The translations under genes and the position numbers were made by a program. Positions 1 to 6,483 of a stretch of DNA of 14,424 bases are shown piece by piece. This DNA comes from Clostridiales bacterium UBA4706. GTDB lineage: Bacteria; Bacillota; Clostridia; Oscillospirales; Oscillospiraceae. How positions within the stretch are numbered: position 1 is the first letter of the stretch; each line of letters starts with the position of its first letter. The stretch covers positions 1-14,424 of the forward strand of contig DHKA01000108.1 in assembly GCA_002404605.1 (NCBI GenBank). Direction: 5' to 3'. The notes beneath the pieces are model-generated. The model saw only the letters and a list, made by a program, of their open reading frames with translations, ran no database searches and had not been told where the DNA came from.

Positions 1-431
1 AGCAGGAAATGATCGTCGTCTGCAAGCCCGAAGAGAGCATGGACTGGTACGAAAAGATGTGGCGCTACAGCGTGGAACTGTTCCGCTCGCTGGGGATCCC
101 GGTGCGCCAGCTTGAGTGCTGCTCGGGCGATCTTGCCGATCTCAAGGTCAAGAGCTGCGATATCGAAGCCTGGAGCCCGCGCCAGCAGAAGTACTTTGAG
201 GTGTGCTCCTGCTCGAATCTCGGCGACGCGCAGGCGCGCCGGCTGAAGATCCGCGTCCGCGGTGAGGACGGCAAGCTCTATCTTGCTCACACGCTCAACA
301 ACACCGTCGTCGCTCCCCCGCGCATGCTCATCGCGTTTCTGGAGAACCACCTGCATGCCGACGGCAGCGTCGATATCCCCGAGGTCCTGCGTCCGTACAT
401 GGGCGGCAAGGATCACCTGGAAAAGAAGTAA
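1..431 (+). CDS. serS: Seryl-tRNA synthetase, C-terminal part (5' end outside window)
   Basis: This is the C-terminal part of the class II aminoacyl-tRNA synthetase that charges tRNA-Ser in the cytoplasm. The frame is open to the left edge (codons from base 3), so the ATG at base 9 is internal and not a start. Visible family marks are the DIEAW segment followed by a P-x-Q-x-x-Y-x-E-V stretch, the SCSN motif with QARR just after it, and motif 3 (HTLNN through APPR to LENH). The end, VLRPYMGG, is also typical. The HTLNNTVVAPPR form of motif 3, in place of LNGSGLAVGR, is familiar to me from Clostridia. No obvious terminator follows; the next gene starts about 110 bases on. Identification is secure. 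Confidence 0.95.
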   Translation, partial: QEMIVVCKPEESMDWYEKMWRYSVELFRSLGIPVRQLECCSGDLADLKVKSCDIEAWSPRQQKYFEVCSCSNLGDAQARRLKIRVRGEDGKLYLAHTLNNTVVAPPRMLIAFLENHLHADGSVDIPEVLRPYMGGKDHLEKK

Positions 432-452
432 AACCACAAAATTCGCCGGAAT

Positions 453-530
453 ATGGCAATGGAAAACACCGTATGTGCCGCCCTCTTCGGGCACGACCCG
501 GCGGAAGTGCCGCGCACGATCGAATTTTGA
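453..530 (+). CDS. Possible 25-codon ORF between serS and the GtrA gene
   Basis: An ATG at 453 (second in-frame ATG at 459) opens a 25-codon frame beginning MAMENTVC and ending PRTIEF, with TGA at 528-530. The stop overlaps the ribosome binding site of the next gene (GAGGTGAG, 529-536), an arrangement that would suit translational coupling. Against it being real, only a weak Shine-Dalgarno (CCGGA) precedes the ATG and I recognise no homologue. It may be a leader peptide or chance. Low confidence. Confidence 0.2.
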   Translation: MAMENTVCAALFGHDPAEVPRTIEF

Positions 531-539
531 GGTGAGAAA

Positions 540-962
540 GTGAACGAAAAGCTGAAGGCTCTCTATGAGAAATACAAGGATCTCGTCCCCTACGTGATCT
601 TCGGCGTACTGACGACGATCGTAAACTATGTCTCCTACTGGCTGTTCGCGCATCCGCTCGGCTGCGGCACCGTGGTCAGCACCGCCGCCGCGTGGCTGTT
701 GAGCGTGCTGTTCGCCTATGTAACAAACCGGCGCTGGGTGTTCCACAGCGAGGCAAAGGGCGTAAAGGAGATCGGGAAGGAGTTCGCAGCGTTTTTCGGC
801 GCGCGTCTCGGCACGGGGCTATTGGATATGCTTATCATGTACCTGTGCGTCGATCTTCTCGGCTGGAACGATATGGTGATGAAGCTCGCGTCCAACGTCA
901 TCGTCGTCATCCTCAATTACATTTTCAGTAAGTTCTTCATCTTCAAGAAAAAAGAAAAATAA
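540..962 (+). CDS. GtrA-family small membrane protein
   Basis: This 140-residue protein belongs to the GtrA/DPMS-like family, whose members are thought to help move lipid-linked sugars across the membrane or to anchor polysaccharide-modifying glycosyltransferases. Four hydrophobic segments fit the family: about residues 17-38, 42-63, 83-107 and 112-133. The N-terminal half has the typical F-G-x-x-x-T-x-x-N-Y pattern, and NRRWVF lies after the second segment, as in many GtrA proteins. The start is GTG at 540, supported by GAGGTGAG at 529-536. There is no adjacent glycosyltransferase gene in the window, so its sugar substrate cannot be inferred. It lies downstream of serS on the same strand and ends before a strong terminator. 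Confidence 0.88.
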   Translation: MNEKLKALYEKYKDLVPYVIFGVLTTIVNYVSYWLFAHPLGCGTVVSTAAAWLLSVLFAYVTNRRWVFHSEAKGVKEIGKEFAAFFGARLGTGLLDMLIMYLCVDLLGWNDMVMKLASNVIVVILNYIFSKFFIFKKKEK

Positions 963-973
963 ACCGCAAAGCT

Positions 974-1021
974 GCCAAAGCCCCGCCGGTCAGGAAAGTT
1001 TCCGACCGGCGGGGCTTTGGC
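974..1021. terminator. Bidirectional terminator between convergent genes
   Basis: A perfect 18-bp inverted repeat (974-991 with 1004-1021) encloses a 12-base centre that is itself nearly self-complementary (GGAAA/TTTCC). It sits between the end of the GtrA gene (962) and the stop of the minus-strand regulator (1032), so it can serve both. On the minus strand the stem is followed by a T-rich stretch (complement of 951-970), while on the plus strand only a short TTT lies in the descending arm. It therefore resembles an intrinsic terminator more strongly for the regulator. Confidence 0.85.
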
Positions 1022-1031
1022 GTATTCGGAA

Positions 1032-2804
1032 TCACTTGAGCATTCGCCAGAGCGTGCTGCGGCTGATGTCGAGATGCCGGGCGGTCTTCGTCTGGTTCTG
1101 CCCTTCCAGCTCATAGACGCGGAGAACGATGTCGCGCGTGATCTCGGCGAGCGGACGGTTAAGATCAAAGCCCTCCGCCGCGGCGGGGGGCGGCGTTTTC
1201 TCGCGCTCGAGCACCGCTCGGACCTGCGCTTCGGAAATGAAGGAGCTGTCGGCGTTTACCACGAGCTCCTGCACGCATTTGACGAGCTGGTCGATGTTGT
1301 GCGGCCAGGGAAAATTCTGCAAAAGCAGCATCGCCTCGCGCGTGAGACCGATGACGCGCGTGCCGAAGCGAACGTTCGTAGCGTTTATGTAGAGCGTGAC
1401 GAGCGTCGGGATATCGTCGCGGCGGCGCGAGAGCGGCGGCAACCGGAGCCGGAGCGCGTGGACGGTTTCGGAGAGATAGGCGTAGATCGCATCGCGGGAA
1501 TACTGCCCCGCGTCACCGGCGTAGGAGATGAGGAACCGGTTGGCCCCCAGCGTGTGCGAGCCTTCGAGATAATCGAGCAGCCGCGGCGCAAAATCGCGGT
1601 TCACGGCGTCGAGATGGCGAAGATAGATCGTCGAGCCGGTATCGGCGAGCGGGGAACGGTCGTCCTCCAGCAGAAGCGCCCAGTCCTTTTCCGTGAGCCG
1701 CCCGATATCCACAAGGACGAGCGGGCTGTGGCGCAGACGGCTGCGGCTGTGGATATACTGCGCGAAGCGGTCCTTGCCGGTGCCGTAATCGCCCTCAATG
1801 AGCACGGGTGCGTCGAGTGCGGCATACTGCTCGCAGACATCGCGAAGCCGCTCCGCGGCGGCGTTACTGCCGAGATAATATTCGAGCGGATTGCTGTTGA
1901 GCGCGCCGTCCGTACCGGAGGAAAGATCGCAATAGCGGATCGCCTGGCGCCCGCCAAGCAGCGACGCGGCGCGGGAGATCGTAAAAATAGCAAATTCCTC
2001 CCCGCCGGAGGCAAGAAGCCGCCCGCGCACGGTGTACATCTCGTTTCCGAGCCGCCGGCTGAGCTTCACGCTGCTGCGCGCGAGCACGTGCGAAACATGC
2101 TGGCGCATCGCGTCGGCAAGCTCCGGCGGCACGGGATCGAGCGTTGCAAAGACTTCCCTGCCGTCGGGCGAATAGACGGCGCAGTCCCTCTCGTCTGAAA
2201 CGAGCAGATCGCGCAGCAGAGAGGCGCGGCGGTCGAGCGTCTGATACCGGAGACAGATATCCTTCGCGGTGTTGATCGCCGACTCAATGCTTTCCATGCC
2301 GGAGACGATCAAAAGCCCGTGCATGCCGTATTCCTGCGCGCACGTCGCGGAGATCATATCGCCGACGATGATGCGCGTTCCCCCATCACGCAGCGCCGCG
2401 AGCTTTTCGCGGCACTCCTGCGGACTGCGGATCGTGACCGTGGGGATGGAAAACTGCATGATCTCGCAGAGCTTTTCCGCCGGGTGCGTGATGCTCGGAT
2501 AGCCGACGATGGCAAAATCGTCGCCCATGCCCTGCGCGAGACGGATCGTGCGCAGAATGTCGTAAGCGGAGGGGACGATATCGCAGATGGGGATGTCCAT
2601 ATGCCCGCGAAGCGCGTCGGCCGTGCCGCCGCGGGAGATCACCGCGTCGATGCCGCAGCGGTTGTCGAGCGCCGTTTTCAGTCCGTCGTCCAGATTGCCG
2701 CTCTGGATGACGAGCTCGACGTCGCCGCGCTGCGCGGCGATGTTCGTCATAAGATGGTACATCCCTTCGTAGGGGGCGATGCAGAGAAAGCGCAGCTTTT
2801 TCAT
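1032..2804 (-). CDS. PrpR_N-type transcriptional regulator with degenerate AAA+ domain
   Basis: This 590-residue protein is probably the ligand-responsive regulator of the divergent operon. The N-terminal part (about 1-185) matches the PrpR_N sensor found in propionate-catabolism regulators: VISRGGTA near residues 55-62, then IPICDI at 71-76. A PAS-like segment follows (about 200-285). Residues about 310-530 resemble a sigma-54 activator AAA+ domain: a Walker A variant GDYGTGKD at 338-345 and LPPLSRRRDDIPTL near 455-468. The GAFTGA loop that contacts sigma-54 is missing, the stretch between Walker A and B is shortened, and Walker B reads TIYLRHLD (392-399) instead of the usual LFLDE. The C-terminus (about 550-590) is a Fis-like helix-turn-helix (TARHLDISRSTLWR). 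It is therefore unlikely to drive sigma-54 open-complex formation and probably acts on ordinary promoters (inference). The ATG at 2804 has GGAGGG upstream at normal spacing. Confidence 0.88.
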   Translation of the reverse strand: MKKLRFLCIAPYEGMYHLMTNIAAQRGDVELVIQSGNLDDGLKTALDNRCGIDAVISRGGTADALRGHMDIPICDIVPSAYDILRTIRLAQGMGDDFAIVGYPSITHPAEKLCEIMQFSIPTVTIRSPQECREKLAALRDGGTRIIVGDMISATCAQEYGMHGLLIVSGMESIESAINTAKDICLRYQTLDRRASLLRDLLVSDERDCAVYSPDGREVFATLDPVPPELADAMRQHVSHVLARSSVKLSRRLGNEMYTVRGRLLASGGEEFAIFTISRAASLLGGRQAIRYCDLSSGTDGALNSNPLEYYLGSNAAAERLRDVCEQYAALDAPVLIEGDYGTGKDRFAQYIHSRSRLRHSPLVLVDIGRLTEKDWALLLEDDRSPLADTGSTIYLRHLDAVNRDFAPRLLDYLEGSHTLGANRFLISYAGDAGQYSRDAIYAYLSETVHALRLRLPPLSRRRDDIPTLVTLYINATNVRFGTRVIGLTREAMLLLQNFPWPHNIDQLVKCVQELVVNADSSFISEAQVRAVLEREKTPPPAAAEGFDLNRPLAEITRDIVLRVYELEGQNQTKTARHLDISRSTLWRMLK

Positions 2805-2874
2805 TTCCGGGCCCTCCGTGTGTCACTGTTGCTTGACGCAATTTTAAAATAAAACAAAAAGGATCGTAACGCAA

Positions 2875-2899
2875 GTGATTTATTTTTGAACAACATCTT
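2875..2899 (+). promoter_or_regulatory. Putative operator, left half of inverted site pair
   Basis: This 25-bp site matches the reverse complement of 3002-3026 at about 21 of 25 positions, including 12 identical bases (ATTTTTGAACAA, 2882-2893). It is the upstream member of a pair about 115 bases apart in the divergent region. Its TTGAAC (2886-2891) could also be a -35 element with TAAATT at 2908-2913 (16-base spacer). It is a candidate binding site for the adjacent PrpR_N regulator; which protein binds is inference. Confidence 0.55.
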
Positions 2900-2913
2900 A
2901 ACACTGCTAAATT
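2886..2913 (+). promoter_or_regulatory. Possible operon promoter (TTGAAC-16-TAAATT)
   Basis: TTGAAC at 2886-2891 and TAAATT at 2908-2913 form a weak sigma-70-type pair with a 16-base spacer, overlapping the left operator. Transcription from here would give a leader of roughly 200 bases containing both hairpins. The alternative is the better -10 match TATAAT at 3069-3074, but it lacks a convincing -35 (TTTCAA at 3045-3050, inside a hairpin loop). Confidence 0.25.
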
Positions 2914-3001
2914 TAGCTGGTTAGTGCATCGAAAATTGTGCATAGCATCCAAAAAATAAGGGGAAGATTTAGCGGTCGGCGGCAGAATGAAACGGCGAAG
3001 A

Positions 3002-3026
3002 AAAATATTGTTCAAAAATGAAACAC
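3002..3026 (-). promoter_or_regulatory. Putative operator, right half of inverted site pair
   Basis: This is the inverted partner of 2875-2899, with the shared 12-base core reading TTGTTCAAAAAT on the plus strand at 3008-3019. It lies just upstream of the leader hairpin at 3029. Two distant sites in opposite orientation, flanking an AT-rich spacer, fit cooperative binding with DNA looping by an oligomeric regulator (inference). Confidence 0.55.
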
Positions 3027-3028
3027 AA

Positions 3029-3067
3029 AAGAGCGCCCCGCAGCTTTCAAGCAGGCGGGGCGCTCTT
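3029..3067 (+). terminator. Leader hairpin, possible attenuator
   Basis: A perfect 13-bp GC-rich stem (3029-3041 with 3055-3067) with a 13-base loop sits about 70 bases upstream of the kinase start. It is followed by TATATAATTT, T-rich but not an uninterrupted U-tract. It could attenuate transcription, block read-through or protect the mRNA 5' end. A smaller GC hairpin (3093-3098 with 3104-3109) follows before the ribosome binding site. Confidence 0.45.
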
Positions 3068-3138
3068 ATATAATTTGGGCATGAAAGCCAACCGGGGATG
3101 CTGTCCCCGAAAAAGAGAAAGGAGGCGCACCGCAAACG

Positions 3139-4362
3139 ATGATAAAAGTCCTGGTCCTTGCCGACGACGTGACCGGCGCGCTGGACGCCGGAGTCAAGTT
3201 TTCGGACGCGGGTCTGAAAACGAAGGTGTCCCTCCTCCCGAAGATCGAAGAGACCGATACGGACGCGAGCGTGCTCGTGCTGTGCGTCCCGACGAGGCAT
3301 GAAACGCCGGAGACGGCGTACCGGCAGGTCCGCGCCCTTTCGGAGCGGGCCGCGGAACTGCATATCGGCTGTATCTTTAAAAAGACCGACTCGGCGCTGC
3401 GCGGCAACGTCGGCGCAGAGCTTGCCGCGGTGCTCGACGGTAGCGGTGAGCGCGAGCTTTTCTTCATCCCGGCGCTGCCGGCGATGGACCGCGTTACGAT
3501 CCACGGAATCCATTATATCAACGGCGTCCCGGTACACGAGAGCGTATTCGGCGTCGATCCCTTTGAACCGGTCACGGAAAGCTACATCCCCGCGCTGCTG
3601 AAAAAGCAGATGAGAGAACCTGTCGAGGTCATCACCGGCGCGACTCCTCCCGCGCCGGTGAATTCGGGCAAAAGGATCGCGGTGCTCGACTGCGAAACGC
3701 AGTCCGGCATGGAGAAGCTGACCCGGACGCTGTACGAGACCGGACGGCTTCACGCCGTGGCCGGGTGCAGCGGACTGGCGGAAGCGCTGGCCGCGGCGCT
3801 CTGCGGCAACACCGGTGAGAGCGAAGCGGAGCCGGAGACCGAGCGGCTCACCGTCGTGTGCGGGAGCATGAATCCGATCTCGCTCGAACAGATGGCTTAC
3901 GCGGAAAAGATGGGCTATGCCGCCGTCAGCGTGCCGGTGGAGCGGCTGCTGGAGACAGGGCTTGAAAGCGCCGAGGGCAAAGCGTTTCTCGATGCGCTCT
4001 GGGCGGAATACAGCGAAAATGAGCATCTTCTCATCGATACGGGCGCTGCCAACGCCGCGCACGGCGAGCTGCCCGAGGAGATCGGAAAGAGCGTTGCCTC
4101 GCTCCTCGGTGCGATACTCAAAGATATCCTTGACCGGGGCGCGGGCTCCCGGCTGATGATCATCGGCGGCGATACGCTCCTTGGCTTTATGGACGCCATC
4201 GGCTGCCGCGAGCTCTCCCCCCGGCGGGAAATATTGCAGGGCGTCGTTGAATCGGAATATATCTACCGCGGCGTCCGCCACTCGGTGCTTTCCAAGTCCG
4301 GCGGCTTCGGGCAGACGGATCTTCTTCTCCGGCTCGAAAGCGAAGCGCCGGTCCATGCATAA
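3139..4362 (+). CDS. Four-carbon acid sugar kinase (DUF1537 family)
   Basis: This is a 407-residue ATP-dependent kinase of the family assigned to tetronate phosphorylation (D-threonate, D-erythronate or 3-oxo-tetronate to the 4-phosphate). The N-terminal substrate domain has the signature ADDVTGALD (8-16) and KKTDSALRGN (81-90, family KK.DS.LRGN). The C-terminal nucleotide domain has VCGSMNPIS (240-248), GGDTLLG (343-349) and SKSGGFG (385-391). Length is normal for the family. With PdxA2 in the same operon, D-threonate or D-erythronate kinase (DtnK/DenK-like) is the likely role, but sequence alone does not settle which. The ATG at 3139 is the natural start because the signature follows at once, yet GGAGG ends 13 bases upstream, an unusually long spacing. 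The next gene starts 23 bases after the stop. Confidence 0.9.
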   Translation: MIKVLVLADDVTGALDAGVKFSDAGLKTKVSLLPKIEETDTDASVLVLCVPTRHETPETAYRQVRALSERAAELHIGCIFKKTDSALRGNVGAELAAVLDGSGERELFFIPALPAMDRVTIHGIHYINGVPVHESVFGVDPFEPVTESYIPALLKKQMREPVEVITGATPPAPVNSGKRIAVLDCETQSGMEKLTRTLYETGRLHAVAGCSGLAEALAAALCGNTGESEAEPETERLTVVCGSMNPISLEQMAYAEKMGYAAVSVPVERLLETGLESAEGKAFLDALWAEYSENEHLLIDTGAANAAHGELPEEIGKSVASLLGAILKDILDRGAGSRLMIIGGDTLLGFMDAIGCRELSPRREILQGVVESEYIYRGVRHSVLSKSGGFGQTDLLLRLESEAPVHA

Positions 4363-4385
4363 CAAACGAAAGGAACGGATGAAAA

Positions 4386-5537
4386 ATGGATAAGTACAAT
4401 ATGGTTCTGCCGCGCATCACCTACAGCGGCGTGGATGCGCTGGAAAATCTCCGCCAGGTCGTCGCCGGCTGCAAAAAGGCCGCGATCTTCACCGACAAGG
4501 GCATTCTCGGCGCGGGTCTCGTGGATCTGCCGCAGGAGATCGTCCGCTCCGCCGGTGTGGAGACCGTGATCCTCTCCGACATCCCCGCCGAGCCGAGCTA
4601 CGGCGCGGTGCAGACGCTGGTCGATGAGTTCCGCACGCTGGGCGCGGACATCATCATCGCCGTCGGCGGCGGCAGCGCGATGGACACCGCGAAGCTCGCA
4701 AGCATCCTCGTGACCGACGAATACACCGTGAAGGATCTTCTGGACGATCCTCTCCGCGGCAAAAAGACCGTGACGACCTGCTTCATCCCGACGACCGCGG
4801 GGACCGGCTCGGAAGCGACGCCGAACGCCATCGTCGCCGTGCCGGAAAAGGAGCTGAAGATCGGCATCGTGAACCCGGCGATGGTCCCCGATTACGTGAT
4901 CCTCGACGCGCGCATGATCAAGAACCTGCCGCGCAAGATCGCTGCGGCGAGCGGCGTGGACGCCATGGCGCACGCCATCGAGTGCTTCACGAGCAACAAG
5001 GCCAACCCCTTCAGCGACACGTTCGCGCTCGATGCCTTTGACCGCATCCTCAACAACATCGAGCGCGCCTGCGACGATCCCGAAGCGCTCGACGCCAAGC
5101 GCGAGATGCAGATCGCCGCGTTCTACGGCGGCATCGCCATCACCTGCTCCGGCACGACGGCGGTACACGCGCTGAGCTACCCGCTCGGCGGCAAGTACCA
5201 CATCGCCCACGGCGTATCGAACGCCATTCTGCTCATGCCGGTCATGCGCTTCAACGAGCCTGCCATCCGCCACAAGCTGGCGCTTGCCTACGACCGCGCA
5301 GTGCACGGCGAAAAGACCTGCGTCACCGACGAGGAAAAGAGCGCCTGGATCATTGAGCGCATGGGCGAGATCGTGAAGCATCTCGACATTCCGACAGATC
5401 TTTCCCGGTGGAACGTTTCGCGCGACGATCTCGAGCCGCTCGTCGAGGCTGGCATGAGCGTGCAGCGCCTGCTGGTGAACAATATGCGCACCGTAACGCC
5501 GGAGGACGCGAGAAACATTTACCTCCAGATATTGTAA
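4386..5537 (+). CDS. Iron-containing alcohol dehydrogenase (group III)
   Basis: This 383-residue NAD(P)-dependent dehydrogenase belongs to the Fe-ADH family (FucO/lactaldehyde reductase-like). The nucleotide-binding GGGSAMD (94-100) and PTTAGTGSE (135-143) are intact. The four metal ligands can be placed at D192, H196, H261 and H275, matching the FucO pattern. The substrate is not visible from sequence; this family reduces aldehydes or oxidises small diols and hydroxyacids. In this operon it may handle the aldehyde released by the downstream lyase, or oxidise a tetronate epimer (inference). A ribosome binding site AAAGGAACGG lies upstream. It is GC-rich like the kinase, and the lyase gene starts 15 bases after its stop. 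Confidence 0.9.
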   Translation: MDKYNMVLPRITYSGVDALENLRQVVAGCKKAAIFTDKGILGAGLVDLPQEIVRSAGVETVILSDIPAEPSYGAVQTLVDEFRTLGADIIIAVGGGSAMDTAKLASILVTDEYTVKDLLDDPLRGKKTVTTCFIPTTAGTGSEATPNAIVAVPEKELKIGIVNPAMVPDYVILDARMIKNLPRKIAAASGVDAMAHAIECFTSNKANPFSDTFALDAFDRILNNIERACDDPEALDAKREMQIAAFYGGIAITCSGTTAVHALSYPLGGKYHIAHGVSNAILLMPVMRFNEPAIRHKLALAYDRAVHGEKTCVTDEEKSAWIIERMGEIVKHLDIPTDLSRWNVSRDDLEPLVEAGMSVQRLLVNNMRTVTPEDARNIYLQIL

Positions 5538-5552
5538 AAAGGGAGAGACGAT

Positions 5553-6461
5553 ATGAAACACATAGAAATTAAAGGGATAATTTGCCCACTGTTGACCCCA
5601 ATGTATGAGGACGAGAGCATCAACGAGAAAGAGCTGCGTAATCAGGTCAACCGATTGATCAATGCGGGAATTCATGGGTTATTTGCATTTGGAACCAACG
5701 GAGAAAGCTATGCGCTCAGTACCGAAGAAAAGAAACGGATACTTGAAATTGTAGTTGAAGAAACGAACAATAGAGTACCTGTTTATGCCGGAACCGGTTG
5801 TATAACAACAAGGGACACAATTGCTTTGAGCAAGGAGGCACAGGAAATAGGTGCAAATGCCCTATCAATTGTTACTCCATATTATGCGGCAGCTTCTCAA
5901 GAGGAATTGTATGCGCACTATATGGAGATAGCGGCGGCGGTGGAAATTCCAATTATAATGTATAATATTCCTGCGCGCACCGGGAATGCCTTAAGCCCGG
6001 CAACGGTTGCCCGGCTGGCGAAAGATGCACCGACGGTTGTTGGCGTCAAAGACTCTAGTGGAAATTTTGATAACATGAAGCAATACATCGAGGTAACAAA
6101 GGAGGATGCTAAAGAATTTGCCGTTCTCTCAGGAAACGACTCTTTGATCCTTCCTGCGCTGGTCTTTGGGGGGAAAGGGGGAATTGCGGGATGCTCAAAT
6201 GTTTTTCCTAAATCACTTGTGAAAATCTATAAAGCATGGATCGCTGGTGACTGGGAAGAGGCCAAAAAAGCACAGGATGCAATACGACCGTTTCGCAGCT
6301 GTTTTAAGTACGGTAACCCCAATACCATAATCAAAATGGCAACGAAAGAACTTGGCTATCCTGTAGGCAACTGCCGTAGACCGTTCTGTACGCTGTCCGA
6401 TGAAGGAATAAGGCAAATGAAAAGGGCATTAGAAATTTCCGTTGCTGCTGGTATGTGCTAA
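5553..6461 (+). CDS. DapA/NanA-family pyruvate lyase of unknown substrate
   Basis: This 302-residue (beta/alpha)8-barrel class I aldolase belongs to the dihydrodipicolinate synthase / N-acetylneuraminate lyase family. The Schiff-base lysine is K166 (VGVKDSSG), the catalytic tyrosine Y137 lies in YNIPARTG, and the pyruvate-binding loop is GTNGES (47-52). R142 matches the arginine that binds the substrate carboxylate in true DapA. The second T of GTTGE is N here, as in several catabolic 2-keto-acid aldolases, so a housekeeping lysine role is not assured. Context argues for catabolism: cleavage of a 2-oxo acid into pyruvate and an aldehyde. The gene is clearly more AT-rich than both neighbours (40% GC in 5701-5760 against 65% in 6541-6600), suggesting separate origin. 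The start has GGGAGA upstream. Confidence 0.85.
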   Translation: MKHIEIKGIICPLLTPMYEDESINEKELRNQVNRLINAGIHGLFAFGTNGESYALSTEEKKRILEIVVEETNNRVPVYAGTGCITTRDTIALSKEAQEIGANALSIVTPYYAAASQEELYAHYMEIAAAVEIPIIMYNIPARTGNALSPATVARLAKDAPTVVGVKDSSGNFDNMKQYIEVTKEDAKEFAVLSGNDSLILPALVFGGKGGIAGCSNVFPKSLVKIYKAWIAGDWEEAKKAQDAIRPFRSCFKYGNPNTIIKMATKELGYPVGNCRRPFCTLSDEGIRQMKRALEISVAAGMC

Positions 6462-6483
6462 AGAGTAAAGGAGGAAAAACTCT

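Larger units (their letters stand above)
2805..3138. other. Divergent regulatory region between regulator and operon
   Basis: This 334-base gene-free stretch is AT-rich, unlike the coding regions either side. It holds the regulator's ribosome binding site (minus strand, about 2810-2816), a pair of inverted 25-bp sites (2875-2899 and 3002-3026), a 13-bp stem hairpin (3029-3067), a TATAAT (3069-3074), a second small hairpin (3093-3109) and the kinase ribosome binding site (3118-3125). I see no TGGCA-N-TTGC sigma-54 promoter on either strand, in keeping with the regulator's missing GAFTGA loop. The hexamer GTGCAT occurs twice, 14 bases apart (2925 and 2939). Confidence 0.7.

Noticed and set aside
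1017..2198. 393-codon plus-strand frame opposite the regulator
   Set aside because: It is the antisense shadow of a GC-rich gene. The regulator on the minus strand has domain motifs and a good ribosome binding site, while this frame has neither.
2925..2944. GTGCAT repeated 14 bases apart as a direct-repeat operator
   Set aside because: Only six bases match and the hexamer is not found elsewhere in the region; the 25-bp inverted pair is much stronger.
2900..2950. Possible sigma-54 promoter near TGGTTAGTGCATCG
   Set aside because: The spacing and GG/GC invariant pair do not fit -24/-12, and the regulator lacks GAFTGA.
2386..4365. 659-codon minus-strand frame spanning the regulator, the intergenic region and the kinase
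   Set aside because: It covers two recognisable genes and a structured regulatory region, with a composition typical of antisense frames (Arg/His/Ala-rich, no domain).
4263..5675. 470-codon minus-strand frame opposite Fe-ADH
   Set aside because: Antisense shadow; the Fe-ADH motifs and metal ligands on the plus strand are complete.
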